Notes: a model not told the origin generated them from the letters alone. A stretch of DNA of 64,000 bases from Myxococcales bacterium (GCA_016191815.1 JACPVI010000061.1:124001-188000), one strand, 5' to 3'. Shown: positions 8,758 through 18,371, counted from the stretch's first letter. Numbers and translations: made by a program.

Positions 8758-8776
8758 GGTTGAGGTCGCCTCACCG
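8758..8776. terminator. Short hairpin between convergent genes
   Basis: TGAGG-TCG-CCTCA at 8761-8773, slightly extendable on both sides, overlaps the stop codon of the oxidoreductase gene and lies 10 bases after the stop of the plus-strand gene. No T-run follows. It is a weak terminator candidate. Confidence 0.3.
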
Positions 8777-11044
8777 GGGCCGCAGCCGCACGCGGACGTT
8801 CTTGTGGTACGGCGTGGCCGTGAGCGGATCGCAATGTGCGGCGTCCGTGAGCAGGTTGAGCATCGGGCCCGCGGCGCGCCGGCCAGCGTTTCCGTCGGGG
8901 TAGTCATTGCCATACCCGTGTGGGAGCGAGACCACCCCGCGGAGCAGCGTATCGTCGAGCGCTACGCGAACCGGGATTTGGCCGCGCGAGGACTCGCAGA
9001 CGGCCGTGGCTCCTTCCGCTAGTCCGAGTTGCCGCGCGTCTTCGGGGTGGATGCGGAGCGCTCCGTCCCCGTCGGTCTTCCGCCAGCGCGGGTCGCGGAA
9101 GATTTGGTTCGCGTTGTAGGACCGGCGATCTCCGGCGATGAGCGTGAGCGGGAACGCAGCCGCATTCGCGGGCTCCGGCTCGCTTCGCAACGCGCGCAGC
9201 GCATCCAGCATCTCGGGGACGTCGAGGTGGATGCGCCCGTCGGCGTGACGGATCACCCTCCACATCTCGCCATGCTCGTGGGTGCTGATCCGGGCGCCGC
9301 TCGGGCTCCCGAGCAACCGCGCGAACAGGGCTTCGCCCAGCTGGGCGCCGTTTCCGGAGAGCCCTGTGCGCCGCACGGCCTCCGCGTGGCGCGATGCGTA
9401 TTGCTGCGCCGCCGCCCAGAGCGGCGTGGTGGCAGCGGCTCCCTCCGGCAGCACTCGCCCCAGGGTGTCGTAGAGCACGAACGCCGCGTAGGGGCCCAGG
9501 CGGGGGCGGAGCTTGAGCGTGGCCGCCAGGGCCGCCGGAAACAGCCGCCGGCTCAGGCGGGCCACCCCCCGCAAAAGCGGAAAGCCTCCCCGGGGCAGCT
9601 TGCCCATGGCCACGAGGAGTCGCCGATATATCTCGGGTTCCGGCAAGGTCCCCGGGTGGGCTCCGAAGAGAGGGCGGCGCAGCTGGGCGACCTGCGTGGG
9701 GAACTCGAGCTGGAAGAAGGACGTCTCCCATTTCTCGAACTGGGAGGAGGCCGGCAGTACGTAGTGGGCCATCCGGGCGGTCTCGGTGAGGGCCACGTCG
9801 ATCACCACCAGCAACTCCAGCTTCGAGAGGGCGGCGCGGTAGGCCTGGGTGTCGGCGCCCGTGAGGACGACGTTGGCGCTGTCCACCACCAGGGCGCGAA
9901 GGCGGCCGGAGTGCTCGGTGGCGATCTCCGCCGGCAACACGTTGGGCGGGAAGAGCTTGCCGATCTCCCGCACCCCGGTGACGGTCGTCGTCCAGCTCTC
10001 CTTCCCGGCTGCCGGATCGTCGGAGTGGCCCACCAGCGGCACGAAGAAGGTGTGAAAGGTGTTGCACCCGCGCCGGTTGAAGTGGCCGGGGACGAGGAAC
10101 AGCAGCTTCTCGAGGTAGGAGTTCAGGGTGCTGTGCAGGCTCTGCTGCAAGCCCAGGTCTACCCGCACCGAGGCGCTCTTCGCCCTCGCGATCAGGCGGG
10201 CCACTTTCACCACCTCCTCGGTGGCTATCCCCGCGCGCGAGGCGAACTGCTCCACCGGCACCTCGGCCAGCGCGGCTCGGACCGATTCGAAACCGCAGGT
10301 GCGGGCTTGGTGGAAGCTGCGGTCTTCCAGGCCTTCCCGCACCATCACCGAGAGCATCGCCGCCAGGAGGAAGGCATCGGTGCCCGGCCTCAGTTGCAGG
10401 TGGAGGTTGGCGAGCGCGGCGGTCTCGGTGCGGCGAGGATCGATGACCACCAGGGTGCGCGCGGGATCGCGGGAAATCGCGCGCAGCGTCTCGCGGGCGT
10501 TGCGGATGCCGTGGGCCTGCCACGGGTTCGTCCCGATGACCACCACCACCTCGGCGTGCTCGACACCCTCGGTGAGGTGGCAGCTCTGGCGCCCGAAGAG
10601 CCGGCCGTTGACCCAGAAGTCGCCGGTCTTCTCCTGGGCCATCGCGGTGTAGTGGAACCGCGTGCCCAGAGCCTGCACGAGCCCGCGGGCGTATATCCCG
10701 CCCAAGTGGTTTCCCTGGCCTCCGCCCCCGTAGAGGGCGCAGGCACGCGCGCCGTGGCGTGCGCGGATGTCCCGCAGCCGCTCGGCGACCTCCGCGATCG
10801 CCACCTCCCAGGAGACTTCCTCGTAGGAGCCGTCCACCCGGCGCCTGAGAGGCGAGGCGAGCCGGTCGGCGTGGTTCTGGTAGTAGTCGAGGCGGGCGGC
10901 CTTCTGGCACAGGTAGCCCTCGGACAGCGGGTGTGCCCGGTCGCCCCGCACGCGGGTGATGTGCCCGCCGTCCACCTGAACCTCGATCCCGCAGTTGCGG
11001 GAGCAGAGGATGCAAGCGGTGGGAAGCCACTTCGAGCTGCTCAC
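8771..11044 (-). CDS. Molybdopterin-dependent oxidoreductase (DMSO-reductase family) with N-terminal 4Fe-4S motif
   Basis: A 757-aa protein. The GTG at 11044 is chosen because AGGAGG stands six bases before it on the minus strand; the longer reading from 11086 has no such site. The N-terminus has an iron-sulfur motif (CILCSRNC followed by LCQKA) typical of formate dehydrogenase and nitrate reductase relatives. Further blocks fit the bis-MGD fold: VVVIGTNPWQAHGIRNA, VIDPRRTETA and, near the end, SLPHGYG and DPLTATPYHKN. There is no twin-arginine signal, so it is probably cytoplasmic. The substrate and electron partner are not shown by the sequence, and no iron-sulfur or membrane partner subunit is adjacent. 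Confidence 0.85.
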   Translation of the reverse strand: MSSSKWLPTACILCSRNCGIEVQVDGGHITRVRGDRAHPLSEGYLCQKAARLDYYQNHADRLASPLRRRVDGSYEEVSWEVAIAEVAERLRDIRARHGARACALYGGGGQGNHLGGIYARGLVQALGTRFHYTAMAQEKTGDFWVNGRLFGRQSCHLTEGVEHAEVVVVIGTNPWQAHGIRNARETLRAISRDPARTLVVIDPRRTETAALANLHLQLRPGTDAFLLAAMLSVMVREGLEDRSFHQARTCGFESVRAALAEVPVEQFASRAGIATEEVVKVARLIARAKSASVRVDLGLQQSLHSTLNSYLEKLLFLVPGHFNRRGCNTFHTFFVPLVGHSDDPAAGKESWTTTVTGVREIGKLFPPNVLPAEIATEHSGRLRALVVDSANVVLTGADTQAYRAALSKLELLVVIDVALTETARMAHYVLPASSQFEKWETSFFQLEFPTQVAQLRRPLFGAHPGTLPEPEIYRRLLVAMGKLPRGGFPLLRGVARLSRRLFPAALAATLKLRPRLGPYAAFVLYDTLGRVLPEGAAATTPLWAAAQQYASRHAEAVRRTGLSGNGAQLGEALFARLLGSPSGARISTHEHGEMWRVIRHADGRIHLDVPEMLDALRALRSEPEPANAAAFPLTLIAGDRRSYNANQIFRDPRWRKTDGDGALRIHPEDARQLGLAEGATAVCESSRGQIPVRVALDDTLLRGVVSLPHGYGNDYPDGNAGRRAAGPMLNLLTDAAHCDPLTATPYHKNVRVRLRPR

Positions 11045-11202
11045 GGCCGACCTCCTCACCTGTTCGACCGCTCCGCTATCTACCACACGCCACCTTTGAG
11101 CGAATGCCCTCGGGGTCGACCCCTCGGCCGACCGCTTGGCTCCGGTGAAGAACGTCGTCCGGTGCGCTCTCCCCGTAGAGCTTCAATGCGGTTGGATTCG
11201 GA
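11045..11202. promoter_or_regulatory. Divergent intergenic region before the kinase-cyclase gene
   Basis: These 158 bases hold promoters for genes on both sides. Near 11204-11213 GGTGTTACCAT resembles a -10 element only a few bases before the ATG at 11224, which would imply an almost leaderless transcript. No operator was seen. Confidence 0.3.
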
Positions 11203-14200
11203 ATGGTGTTACCATCGCGGGCCATGTCGGTTCCGGCGTCCGCCGCTTTGGAAGCGGCCCTGCCTCCACGGGAGCCGATCGGGGGGCGGTACCTACTCCA
11301 CGAGCAACTGGGGGCGGGGGCGATAGGAGTGGTGTACCGCGGGAGCGATCGGGAGCGGGGCGGGGAGCCGGTCGCAGTCAAGCTCATCGACCTCAGGGCG
11401 TTCGAGGCGCCCGACGACTACGCCCTGCAGTTCCGCCGCCACTCGCGGGCGCTGGCCAACCTTTCCCACCCGAACGTGGTGCGCACCCTGGACTTCGGGA
11501 AGTCCGGGCACCTGCTCTGGCTGGTGATGGAGCACTACCCGTCGGTGACGCTGCGGCGGTTCCTCTCCGAGCGCGGCGCGCTGGAGATTCCACTCGCCCT
11601 GGCGATCGTCGCGGAGACGGCGAAGGCGCTCGAGCACATCCACGGCTTCGGGCTCATCCACGGCGACCTCTCGCCGAACAACATCCTGGTGCGCTTGGAG
11701 GGCGAGCGGCCGCGGATCGCCCTCATCGACTTCGCCCTGGTCGCGCCGGATCAGCTCCTCCTCGAGGCCTCCGCCAACGGGATTGCCGGCACCGCCCACT
11801 ACATCGCTCCCGAGCAGACCGGCGGGGTGGACATGGGCGTCGACGGGAGGGCCGACCTGTACTCGCTGGGAGCCACCTTCTACGAGCTGGTGACGGCCGA
11901 GCGCCCCTTCACCGGGGCGAGCCTGAGCGAGATCCTCCACAAGCACCTGGTGGAGCGCCCCTCGCCCCCCTCCTCGCGGCGCAAGGAGCTTCCGGCCAGC
12001 CTCGACGCGGTGGTGCTCAAGCTGCTCGCCAAAGACCGCGAGGAGCGTTACCAGTCGGCCTCCGGGCTCTTGCACGACCTCTCCGAGGTCCAGGCCGCCC
12101 TCGAGCGGGGCGAGCAAGGGCCGATCGAGATCGGCCGTCAGGACTTCCGCCGCGACCTGAGCGCCCTCAACCAGCTCTACGGCCGCCAGGCGGAGGGTCA
12201 GCTCCTCCGCGAGTGGCTCACCGAGGCGGCCCATGGCCGCGGCGGGTGTTGCTTCCTCTTGGGGTCGCCCGGGGTCGGGAAGACGACCTTGGCGAGGGAC
12301 ATCGCCGAGCAGGCGGTGAAGTCGAACGGAGTCTACCTGGTGGGCAAGTGCGACCCGCTGCTCCAGGAGCAGCCGCTCGCCCCGCTCCAGGCGGCGCTGG
12401 GCACGCTCTTCCGGTCGGTGCTTTCGCGCCAGAAGGACCAGACGCAGCGAATCCTCAAGAGGCTGCGCGAGCAGGTGGGCGAGGTGGGGCAGGCGCTCGC
12501 GGCGCTCATCCCCGAGGCGGCGCAGGTCTTCCCGGGCGCGACCGAGGTGGGGGCGCTCGCCTCGGCGGAGGCCCAGAACATCCGCCTCTTCCTCGCGCTG
12601 GGGCGGGTGCTCAGGGCGGTCGGCGAGGAGGGCCGGCCGCTCTTGCTGCTGCTCGACGACGCCCAGTGGGCGGACTCCACCACCGGGGAGTTCTTGCCCT
12701 ACCTGCAAAGGAACGTCTCCGACGGCCACCTCTTGGTGCTGGTCACCTCCCGGAGCGAAGGCGGCGAAGTGGCCGGTCCCCTCGGGGAGGCGATCCGCTT
12801 CGCCGACGCCACGCGGACCCACGGCGAGGTGCTACACCTCGAGCCGCTCGACCGTCAGACGGTGGGGCTTTTGGTTTCCCGCCTGGTGAACGCCCACGAC
12901 CAGGAGCTGGCGACCCTCACCGACTGGATCTGGCGGCGCGCCAACGGGAACCCGCTCTTCACCAAGGAGGTGTTGAGGCAGCTCATTCGCGAAGGGGCAA
13001 TCTACGCGAGCGACCAGGGCTGGCAGCTCAAGGTGAACATGCTGGAGGGCATCCGGATCCCTCCCACGCTCACCGAGCTGCTGGTCAACAAGCTGGGCAC
13101 TCTTCCGCCGGAGCTCGGAAGCCTGCTCTCCACCGCGGCGGTGCTCGGGAAGGAGTTCTCGGCGGCGGCGCTGGCCCAGCTCACCGAAATGAACCCGGAC
13201 CGCCTGACCGACCTGATCGACCAGGCGACTCGCGAGGGGCTTCTGGAGCGGGCGGCGGGCGGCCACGCCTTCACCAGCGACCAGCTCCGCGACGGGGCCT
13301 ACAACCGGCTCGCCGCCGAGAAACGCGCGGAGACCCACCTCCGCATCGCGAAGATGCTCGAGCCTTTGCGCCGCAAGGGCTCCCTCTTGGACCAGGTCGA
13401 GGTCGCCCACCACTTCATCTTCTCTTTGGACGACGAGCGCGCCGCGGAGCACGCCCTCTTGGCCGGGGAGGCCTGCCTCAAGACGTACGCCAACCGCGAG
13501 GCAGTGCATTACTTCGAGGTGGCCCGGGCCAGGTCCAAGCAAGGGCTCACCCTCGCCGCCGCCGAAAGGCTGGGCGACGCCTACGCGGCCGCCGGCGAGT
13601 TCGCCAAGGCGGTCGAGCAGCACGAGCGGGTCCTCTCGCAGCTCTCCGGCGCGCTCGACCGCGCTCGGGTGATGGACAAGATCTGCAACCTCCTCGACCG
13701 CCAGGGGCGATTCCACGATGCGGCGCGCCTGGGGAACGAAGCGCTGAAGACGCTGGGCGTGAACTCGCCCAAGAGCAGGCTGGGGGTGCTGATCGGCATC
13801 GTGGGGTGGCTGGTGGTGGCGCTCATCGGGGGACGCTGGCCCTGGCTGCTGCCGCGCTTTCGCCGGAAGCGCGAGAAGCGGCTGATCGTGGGGCGCCACC
13901 TCGTGCGGCAGACCCATTCCTACTTCATGATCAACATGGAGCGGTGTACCTACTTCCACCTGCGAGCGCTGGTGCTGCTGCTGCGCCTGGGCCCATGCCG
14001 GGATCTCGCCCGGGTGATGGTGGAGCACGCCTACGTCGTCTGCACCGTCACGCGGATGAGAGGCAGGGCGAAGCGCTTCGCGAAGAACGCGGTGAAGATG
14101 GCTCAGTCGCTCAGGGACGGGGCCATGCAGTCGTACACGCGGGTCATCGAGGCGATGACCTACTACTTCATCGGCGAGCTGGACCGGGCCTTCGAGTTGC

Positions 14201-16482
14201 TCAACGCGTTCAACAAGGTGAACCAAGGCGTGGGCGACCTCTTTTGCCAGATCCTGGCCGACATCCACTTCGGATGGATTCACCGGCTCCGGGGGGACCT
14301 CAGCCAGGCGCGGCTGTACGCGGATCTGGTGCTGGCCAACGGCCAGCTCATCAACGACGACTTTTCGCGGGGAGTGGCCAGGTACATGGACGCCTTGGTC
14401 CGGGCCGCGCAGGGCGACACCCCCGCCGCGGAGGAGGCGGCGCAGGCCGGCCTGGCCCTCACAGCCCCGGACCCGCTCACCCACGCCGCCGCCTGGCGCA
14501 GCAGCGGGGTGGTGAAGCTCTTCCAGGGCGACCTGAGCGCTGCCGCCGAGAGCTTCCGCAAGTCGATGCGCGTGGCCTGGGAGAACTCCATCACCCAGGA
14601 GTACTGGGTCGAGGCCATCTCCGGCCTGGCGGAGGTGGCGGTGCTTCAAAGCCGCACCACCCACCCACCCGAGACGGCGGTCATCGGCCGCGCCCTTCGC
14701 CTGTGTCGGTATGCGCGTTGGGTGCCGCTGCTCTACCCCGCCTATGGGCCGGCAGCCTACCGGGTGAGCGCCATGGCCTACGCCGACAAGGGCGACCAGG
14801 GCCGAGCGCTGCACTTCCTCGAGCGGGCGATCTCCGAGGGCGCCCGGCTCGGGCTGAAGCTGGAGGTGGCGCGAGCGCACCAGCTGTGGGCAGACCTTCT
14901 GCCTGCCGAGGACCCGCGCCGCAAGATGTACTACTCCCTGGCGGGAGCGACCTACCGCCGGCAGGGAGCGGTGGGCCTGCTCCGGAGCCTTCCTCCAGAG
15001 CACCAGGCGGTGGACGACCGCTCCGGCTCCGGCGGCCGGAGCAACCTCGATCGCACCCAGCTCTTCGGAGCCAAGTCGCCGAGTTCCTCGGAGGGTGGCG
15101 GGGTCAAGAAGAGCAGCCTCACCCTCGATCGGCTGGTGCAGATCGCCCAAGAGATTGGCAAGCTGGACGAATCCGAGAAGCTCCAGCGGGAGATCCTCCG
15201 CGTGGCGGCGGAGCAGACCGGCGCCGAGTCGGGCTGCATCTTCCTCTACAACCCGGAGGAGGCCGAGTCGGACCCGGGCCTGCCCAAGGGACTGAGGCGG
15301 GTGGCCAGCTACGCCCAAGGCGAGGCGGCCCCGCCGGTGCCGAGCACCTCCGCCTTGGAGCAGGTCTTGAGAACGCGCAGCCCGGTGGTGGTCGGCGACG
15401 CTCAGGAGGACCTCTCCGGGGCGCGGAGCGTGATGCTGAGCAAGAAGCGCTCGCTGCTGTGCGCGCCGATGGTGGTGGGAGGCCGGCTGGCCGGGCTCAT
15501 CTACCTGGAGAACAACCTCCTCGCGCAGGTCTTCTCCGATTCCGACTTGGAGACGCTGGGGATTCTCTCAGCGCAGGGGGCGATCGCGCTGGAGAACTCC
15601 TCCTACCTCTCCAAGGTCCGAAAGGCGCACCGGAACGAGTACACCCTGCGGCGACTGTTCCAGAGCTATGTCCCGCCCGCGGTGGTGAACGAATTGTTGA
15701 GACGCGGCACCGAGAGCATGCTCAAGGGCGAGCGGCGGCTGGTGACGGTGCTCTTCGCCGACATCCGAGGGTTCACCGGCCTCTCCGAGGAGCTGGAGCC
15801 TGAGCAAGTGCTGGCTCAGCTCAACGAGCTCTTCGCGGCAATCACCGGGGTGATCCACGACTGCCACGGCATCATCGACAAGTTCATCGGCGACGCGGTG
15901 ATGGCGCTCTTCGGCGCCCCCCACTCCCACGGCAACGACGCCCTCAACGCGGTGGCGGCCGGGGTGCGGATCCAGGAGGCGGTAAGGGACATCAACGCCC
16001 GCAACGCGGCGGCCGGGCGGCGGCAGGTGGTGTTGGGAATTGGCATCAACAGCGGGGAGGCGGTGGTGGGGAGCGTGGGTTCCCAGCAGCGGATGGAGTT
16101 CACCGCTATCGGAGACACCGTCAACGTCGCCAGCCGGGTGGAGGCCACCACCGCCGTCTACCGCTCCGGAATCCTGATCACCGAACACACCCGCCAGCAC
16201 CTGGGCCAGGAGTTCGCCCTGCGCCAGCTGGACAGCATCCGAGTCAAAGGGCGGAACAAGCCCGTCAGACTCTTCGAGGTGTGGGGGAAGAGCGAGCAGC
16301 TGACGCCGGACCAGGCGGCGCTGATCACCCAATTCCAGGACGGTTTGACGGCCTACGAGCGTGCGGAGTGGAACGCAGCACGGCTGGCGTTCGAGCAAGT
16401 CATCCGCTCGCGGCCGGACGACGGCCCCGCCCACGTGCTCTTGCAGCGGATTCTCGACCAGCAGCATCGCGACGCCGGATGA
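11203..16482 (+). CDS. Giant signalling protein: Ser/Thr kinase-like, AAA ATPase, TPR, GAF and class III adenylate cyclase
   Basis: A 1759-aa protein (1752 if translated from ATG 11224). Residues about 28-300 are a protein kinase fold with Lys in VAVKLID. The catalytic loop reads HGDLSPNN (Asp155) and the metal loop reads DFA (Asp176), not HRD/DFG, so catalysis may be altered. The ATPase module has Walker A GSPGVGKTT (354-362) and Walker B LLLLLDDAQ near 482. A long TPR-like region follows, with a hydrophobic stretch (IGIVGWLVVALIGG) near residue 866. A GAF domain lies at about 1320-1470. The cyclase at about 1505-1665 has both metal Asp motifs and an intact NVASR. It is a full-length paralog of the truncated gene at 1-2061 and probably links a ligand signal to cAMP. 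A methyltransferase gene follows after 12 bases. Confidence 0.9.
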   Translation: MVLPSRAMSVPASAALEAALPPREPIGGRYLLHEQLGAGAIGVVYRGSDRERGGEPVAVKLIDLRAFEAPDDYALQFRRHSRALANLSHPNVVRTLDFGKSGHLLWLVMEHYPSVTLRRFLSERGALEIPLALAIVAETAKALEHIHGFGLIHGDLSPNNILVRLEGERPRIALIDFALVAPDQLLLEASANGIAGTAHYIAPEQTGGVDMGVDGRADLYSLGATFYELVTAERPFTGASLSEILHKHLVERPSPPSSRRKELPASLDAVVLKLLAKDREERYQSASGLLHDLSEVQAALERGEQGPIEIGRQDFRRDLSALNQLYGRQAEGQLLREWLTEAAHGRGGCCFLLGSPGVGKTTLARDIAEQAVKSNGVYLVGKCDPLLQEQPLAPLQAALGTLFRSVLSRQKDQTQRILKRLREQVGEVGQALAALIPEAAQVFPGATEVGALASAEAQNIRLFLALGRVLRAVGEEGRPLLLLLDDAQWADSTTGEFLPYLQRNVSDGHLLVLVTSRSEGGEVAGPLGEAIRFADATRTHGEVLHLEPLDRQTVGLLVSRLVNAHDQELATLTDWIWRRANGNPLFTKEVLRQLIREGAIYASDQGWQLKVNMLEGIRIPPTLTELLVNKLGTLPPELGSLLSTAAVLGKEFSAAALAQLTEMNPDRLTDLIDQATREGLLERAAGGHAFTSDQLRDGAYNRLAAEKRAETHLRIAKMLEPLRRKGSLLDQVEVAHHFIFSLDDERAAEHALLAGEACLKTYANREAVHYFEVARARSKQGLTLAAAERLGDAYAAAGEFAKAVEQHERVLSQLSGALDRARVMDKICNLLDRQGRFHDAARLGNEALKTLGVNSPKSRLGVLIGIVGWLVVALIGGRWPWLLPRFRRKREKRLIVGRHLVRQTHSYFMINMERCTYFHLRALVLLLRLGPCRDLARVMVEHAYVVCTVTRMRGRAKRFAKNAVKMAQSLRDGAMQSYTRVIEAMTYYFIGELDRAFELLNAFNKVNQGVGDLFCQILADIHFGWIHRLRGDLSQARLYADLVLANGQLINDDFSRGVARYMDALVRAAQGDTPAAEEAAQAGLALTAPDPLTHAAAWRSSGVVKLFQGDLSAAAESFRKSMRVAWENSITQEYWVEAISGLAEVAVLQSRTTHPPETAVIGRALRLCRYARWVPLLYPAYGPAAYRVSAMAYADKGDQGRALHFLERAISEGARLGLKLEVARAHQLWADLLPAEDPRRKMYYSLAGATYRRQGAVGLLRSLPPEHQAVDDRSGSGGRSNLDRTQLFGAKSPSSSEGGGVKKSSLTLDRLVQIAQEIGKLDESEKLQREILRVAAEQTGAESGCIFLYNPEEAESDPGLPKGLRRVASYAQGEAAPPVPSTSALEQVLRTRSPVVVGDAQEDLSGARSVMLSKKRSLLCAPMVVGGRLAGLIYLENNLLAQVFSDSDLETLGILSAQGAIALENSSYLSKVRKAHRNEYTLRRLFQSYVPPAVVNELLRRGTESMLKGERRLVTVLFADIRGFTGLSEELEPEQVLAQLNELFAAITGVIHDCHGIIDKFIGDAVMALFGAPHSHGNDALNAVAAGVRIQEAVRDINARNAAAGRRQVVLGIGINSGEAVVGSVGSQQRMEFTAIGDTVNVASRVEATTAVYRSGILITEHTRQHLGQEFALRQLDSIRVKGRNKPVRLFEVWGKSEQLTPDQAALITQFQDGLTAYERAEWNAARLAFEQVIRSRPDDGPAHVLLQRILDQQHRDAG

Positions 16483-16494
16483 GAGGAATGTCTG

Positions 16495-17181
16495 ATGGAT
16501 CTCCGGCCCATTCCCGAGAAGCTCCAGCGCCTGGCCGACGCTTTCGATCGCTTCGCGCCGCGCTACGACCGCTGGTTCGGGAGGATCCTCGACCGCGCCT
16601 GGGAGGCGACCGCAGCTGCCCTGCCGGTCGAACCTGGGGCGCGCGTCCTCGACCTGTGCACCGGCACCGGCGGCCTGCTGGATCGCTTCGCCGCCCGGGG
16701 GGCCGACGTGGTGGGGGTGGACGTTTCCGAGGGGATGCTGGCCAAGGCCGCCGAGAAGCTGCGGGCTCGCGGCATCGACCCCGAACGCCGGCTGATCCGG
16801 GCCAACGTGGCGGAGGTGAACTTTCCCCCGGAGACCTTTGACTTCGTCACTCTCTCCTTGGGTCTCCACGAGATGCCCACCGCGGTCCGCCGCGAGGCCC
16901 TCTCCCGAATGGCCCGGCTGACCCGGAGGTACCTGCTCCTGTTCGACTACTACCTGCCGGCCTCGCTCCCCGGAAGGGTGCTCCAGGCGCTCTTGGCCCC
17001 CTGGGAGTGGTTCGAGACTCCGAGCTTCTTGCGCCACTACCTTTGGGCCGACCTCCCCCGCGAGCTGAAGGAGCTTGGCCTGGAGGTGGTGGAGGTTCGG
17101 CGGGTCCGGGGCCTCTTCCCGGGGCAAGGGGCCATCTGGATCGCGGAGAAGCGAAAGGCGGCCGAGCCCCATCCGACGTAG
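16495..17181 (+). CDS. Class I SAM-dependent methyltransferase, UbiE/MenG-like
   Basis: A 228-aa cytoplasmic protein. Motif I VLDLCTGTGGLLDRFA binds S-adenosylmethionine, the acidic end of strand 2 reads VVGVDVSEGML, and post-I residues (FDFVTLSLGLHEMP) match the UbiE/COQ5 type. It starts 12 bases after the kinase-cyclase gene with GAGAGGAA upstream of the ATG and is probably co-transcribed with it. The substrate is unknown; small lipophilic or quinone-like acceptors are typical. It ends 3 bases from the convergent gene at 17185. Confidence 0.8.
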   Translation: MDLRPIPEKLQRLADAFDRFAPRYDRWFGRILDRAWEATAAALPVEPGARVLDLCTGTGGLLDRFAARGADVVGVDVSEGMLAKAAEKLRARGIDPERRLIRANVAEVNFPPETFDFVTLSLGLHEMPTAVRREALSRMARLTRRYLLLFDYYLPASLPGRVLQALLAPWEWFETPSFLRHYLWADLPRELKELGLEVVEVRRVRGLFPGQGAIWIAEKRKAAEPHPT

Positions 17182-17184
17182 CGG

Positions 17185-18051
17185 TCAGAGCGGATAGATG
17201 GCCACGAACCGCTCACAGGTGCGGGCCGGGCTGATGCCCTCCACCCGGTGGTCGAAGCAGAGCTTGCCGTCGTGCTCGCAGCAGCGACTGTGCAGCCGGA
17301 ATGGCTCTCGGAACCAGAACGGCAGCTTCACGTCGACCGCGAAGACCGAGGGGACTCCCCTCCGGCAGGCGGCGAAGCGCTGGTAGCGGTCCGGGTGGGC
17401 CTTCCTCAGCTCGGACAGCAATAGCTCCTGGCCTTCCGCGGCGAGCTGGGGCGCGTGGTTCATGAACACCGCCATGTCGGTGAACTCGCACAGGTGGGCA
17501 GCGGCGGTCCGCTCAATCGCGGGCCCGTTGAACCACTCCGCGCCGTGGAGGTGACGCAGCTCGTGCTGGTAGCGCGCCCCGGCGAGGCGGTGGTCTTCCT
17601 CGAACTCGGTCACTCGCTGGGCGATCTTGGGCGAGAGCGGGCCGACGTGGGCCGCCCAGGTCTCCGGGTCGTCGATCTGCACCCCGGACATCGCCACCAG
17701 GGCCCTGGCGAAGCGCTCCTGCACCTTGCGGCCGCAGCGGTAGTAGGTGCACTCGAAGAGGAACTTCCGCTGGTTGTAGAGGGTCCAGCCGTCCAGCTCG
17801 ACGAGCAGGGTGCGGTCGTCGGGGAAGTTGAGGCGCCGGCCGGTCTGTTCGAGCACCACATGGAAGGGCTCGGCCATCACCCGGGTCTCCACCGCCAGCT
17901 CGAGCATCGGCCAGAGATTGCGCCGGCCCCATTCCTCCATGCCCTCGTAGCAGCGGTCGAGCAGCACGTGGGGGAGGACGTGGACGGAGGAGAAGTCCCA
18001 CGCCCTGAGCGAAGTGACGAAGTGGAAGGGCCGGCCGGGGACGGTAGTCAC
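17185..18051 (-). CDS. Conserved-looking protein of unknown function, coupled to a sulfur-carrier protein
   Basis: A 288-aa soluble protein that I do not recognise. The GTG start at 18051 lies directly against the stop of the MoaD/ThiS-like gene (TAG then GTG), so translation is probably coupled. It has several His, Cys and aromatic residues, including CTYYRCGRK, RYQHELRHLHG and CCEHDGKLCFDHR near the C-terminus, which could bind a metal or form an active site. It has no signal peptide, P-loop or membrane segment. By position next to a sulfur-carrier protein, a cysteine desulfurase and an activating enzyme it could be the sulfur acceptor enzyme or its substrate-binding part. That is inference only. 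Confidence 0.65.
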   Translation of the reverse strand: MTTVPGRPFHFVTSLRAWDFSSVHVLPHVLLDRCYEGMEEWGRRNLWPMLELAVETRVMAEPFHVVLEQTGRRLNFPDDRTLLVELDGWTLYNQRKFLFECTYYRCGRKVQERFARALVAMSGVQIDDPETWAAHVGPLSPKIAQRVTEFEEDHRLAGARYQHELRHLHGAEWFNGPAIERTAAAHLCEFTDMAVFMNHAPQLAAEGQELLLSELRKAHPDRYQRFAACRRGVPSVFAVDVKLPFWFREPFRLHSRCCEHDGKLCFDHRVEGISPARTCERFVAIYPL

Positions 18052-18321
18052 CTAGCCTCCCGCGACCGGGACGCCGACGCACAGCTCGACACCGTCGCTG
18101 GCCGGCTCCGAGAGCTTCTCCGCGGCGGTGACCTCGTCGTCCAGGAAGAAGGCCAGGTGGGGGCGCAGCTGCCCGCCCTCATAGAGGCGGTTGCGCAGCG
18201 CCGGGTAGCGGCCGGCGAGGCTCTCCAGGGCCGAGGCCGGAGTGGCCGCCTCGATGGTGAATTCGTTCTCGTAGCCGGTATCGCGTATCAGCGGGCCAAG
18301 CAGCTTGATGTTGATCTTCAT
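18052..18321 (-). CDS. MoaD/ThiS-family sulfur carrier protein ending in Gly-Gly
   Basis: An 89-aa beta-grasp protein from the ATG at 18321 (MKINIKLLG). It ends exactly in VPVAGG. The terminal Gly-Gly is the feature adenylated by a MoeB/ThiF-type enzyme and converted to a thiocarboxylate by a cysteine desulfurase. Both such enzymes are encoded divergently next door (18372 and 19684). The family supplies sulfur for molybdopterin, thiamine or special metabolites. No other thiamine or moco biosynthesis genes are nearby, so a dedicated pathway is likely. The next gene on this strand follows with no gap. Confidence 0.85.
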   Translation of the reverse strand: MKINIKLLGPLIRDTGYENEFTIEAATPASALESLAGRYPALRNRLYEGGQLRPHLAFFLDDEVTAAEKLSEPASDGVELCVGVPVAGG

Positions 18322-18371
18322 CCGCCCCTCGCAGGTGGGCGGCATCTTAGCCCACCCAGGCGCGAGCCCGG
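18322..18371. promoter_or_regulatory. Short divergent promoter region of the sulfur-transfer cluster
   Basis: Only 50 bases separate the two transcription units, which suggests joint control. GAGATGCTACC at 18396-18406 resembles a -10 element and would favour a start of the desulfurase downstream of 18372. Confidence 0.35.

Noticed and set aside
12832-15318. 828-codon minus-strand reading opposite the kinase-cyclase gene
   Set aside because: It is a shadow caused by high third-position GC; it lacks domains and is antisense to a well-supported gene.
11136-15803. Very long plus-strand reading (about 1555 codons) overlapping the kinase-cyclase gene
   Set aside because: It is an alternate frame of the same strand rich in Arg, Gly and Pro, without motifs; the real frame has kinase, ATPase and cyclase motifs.
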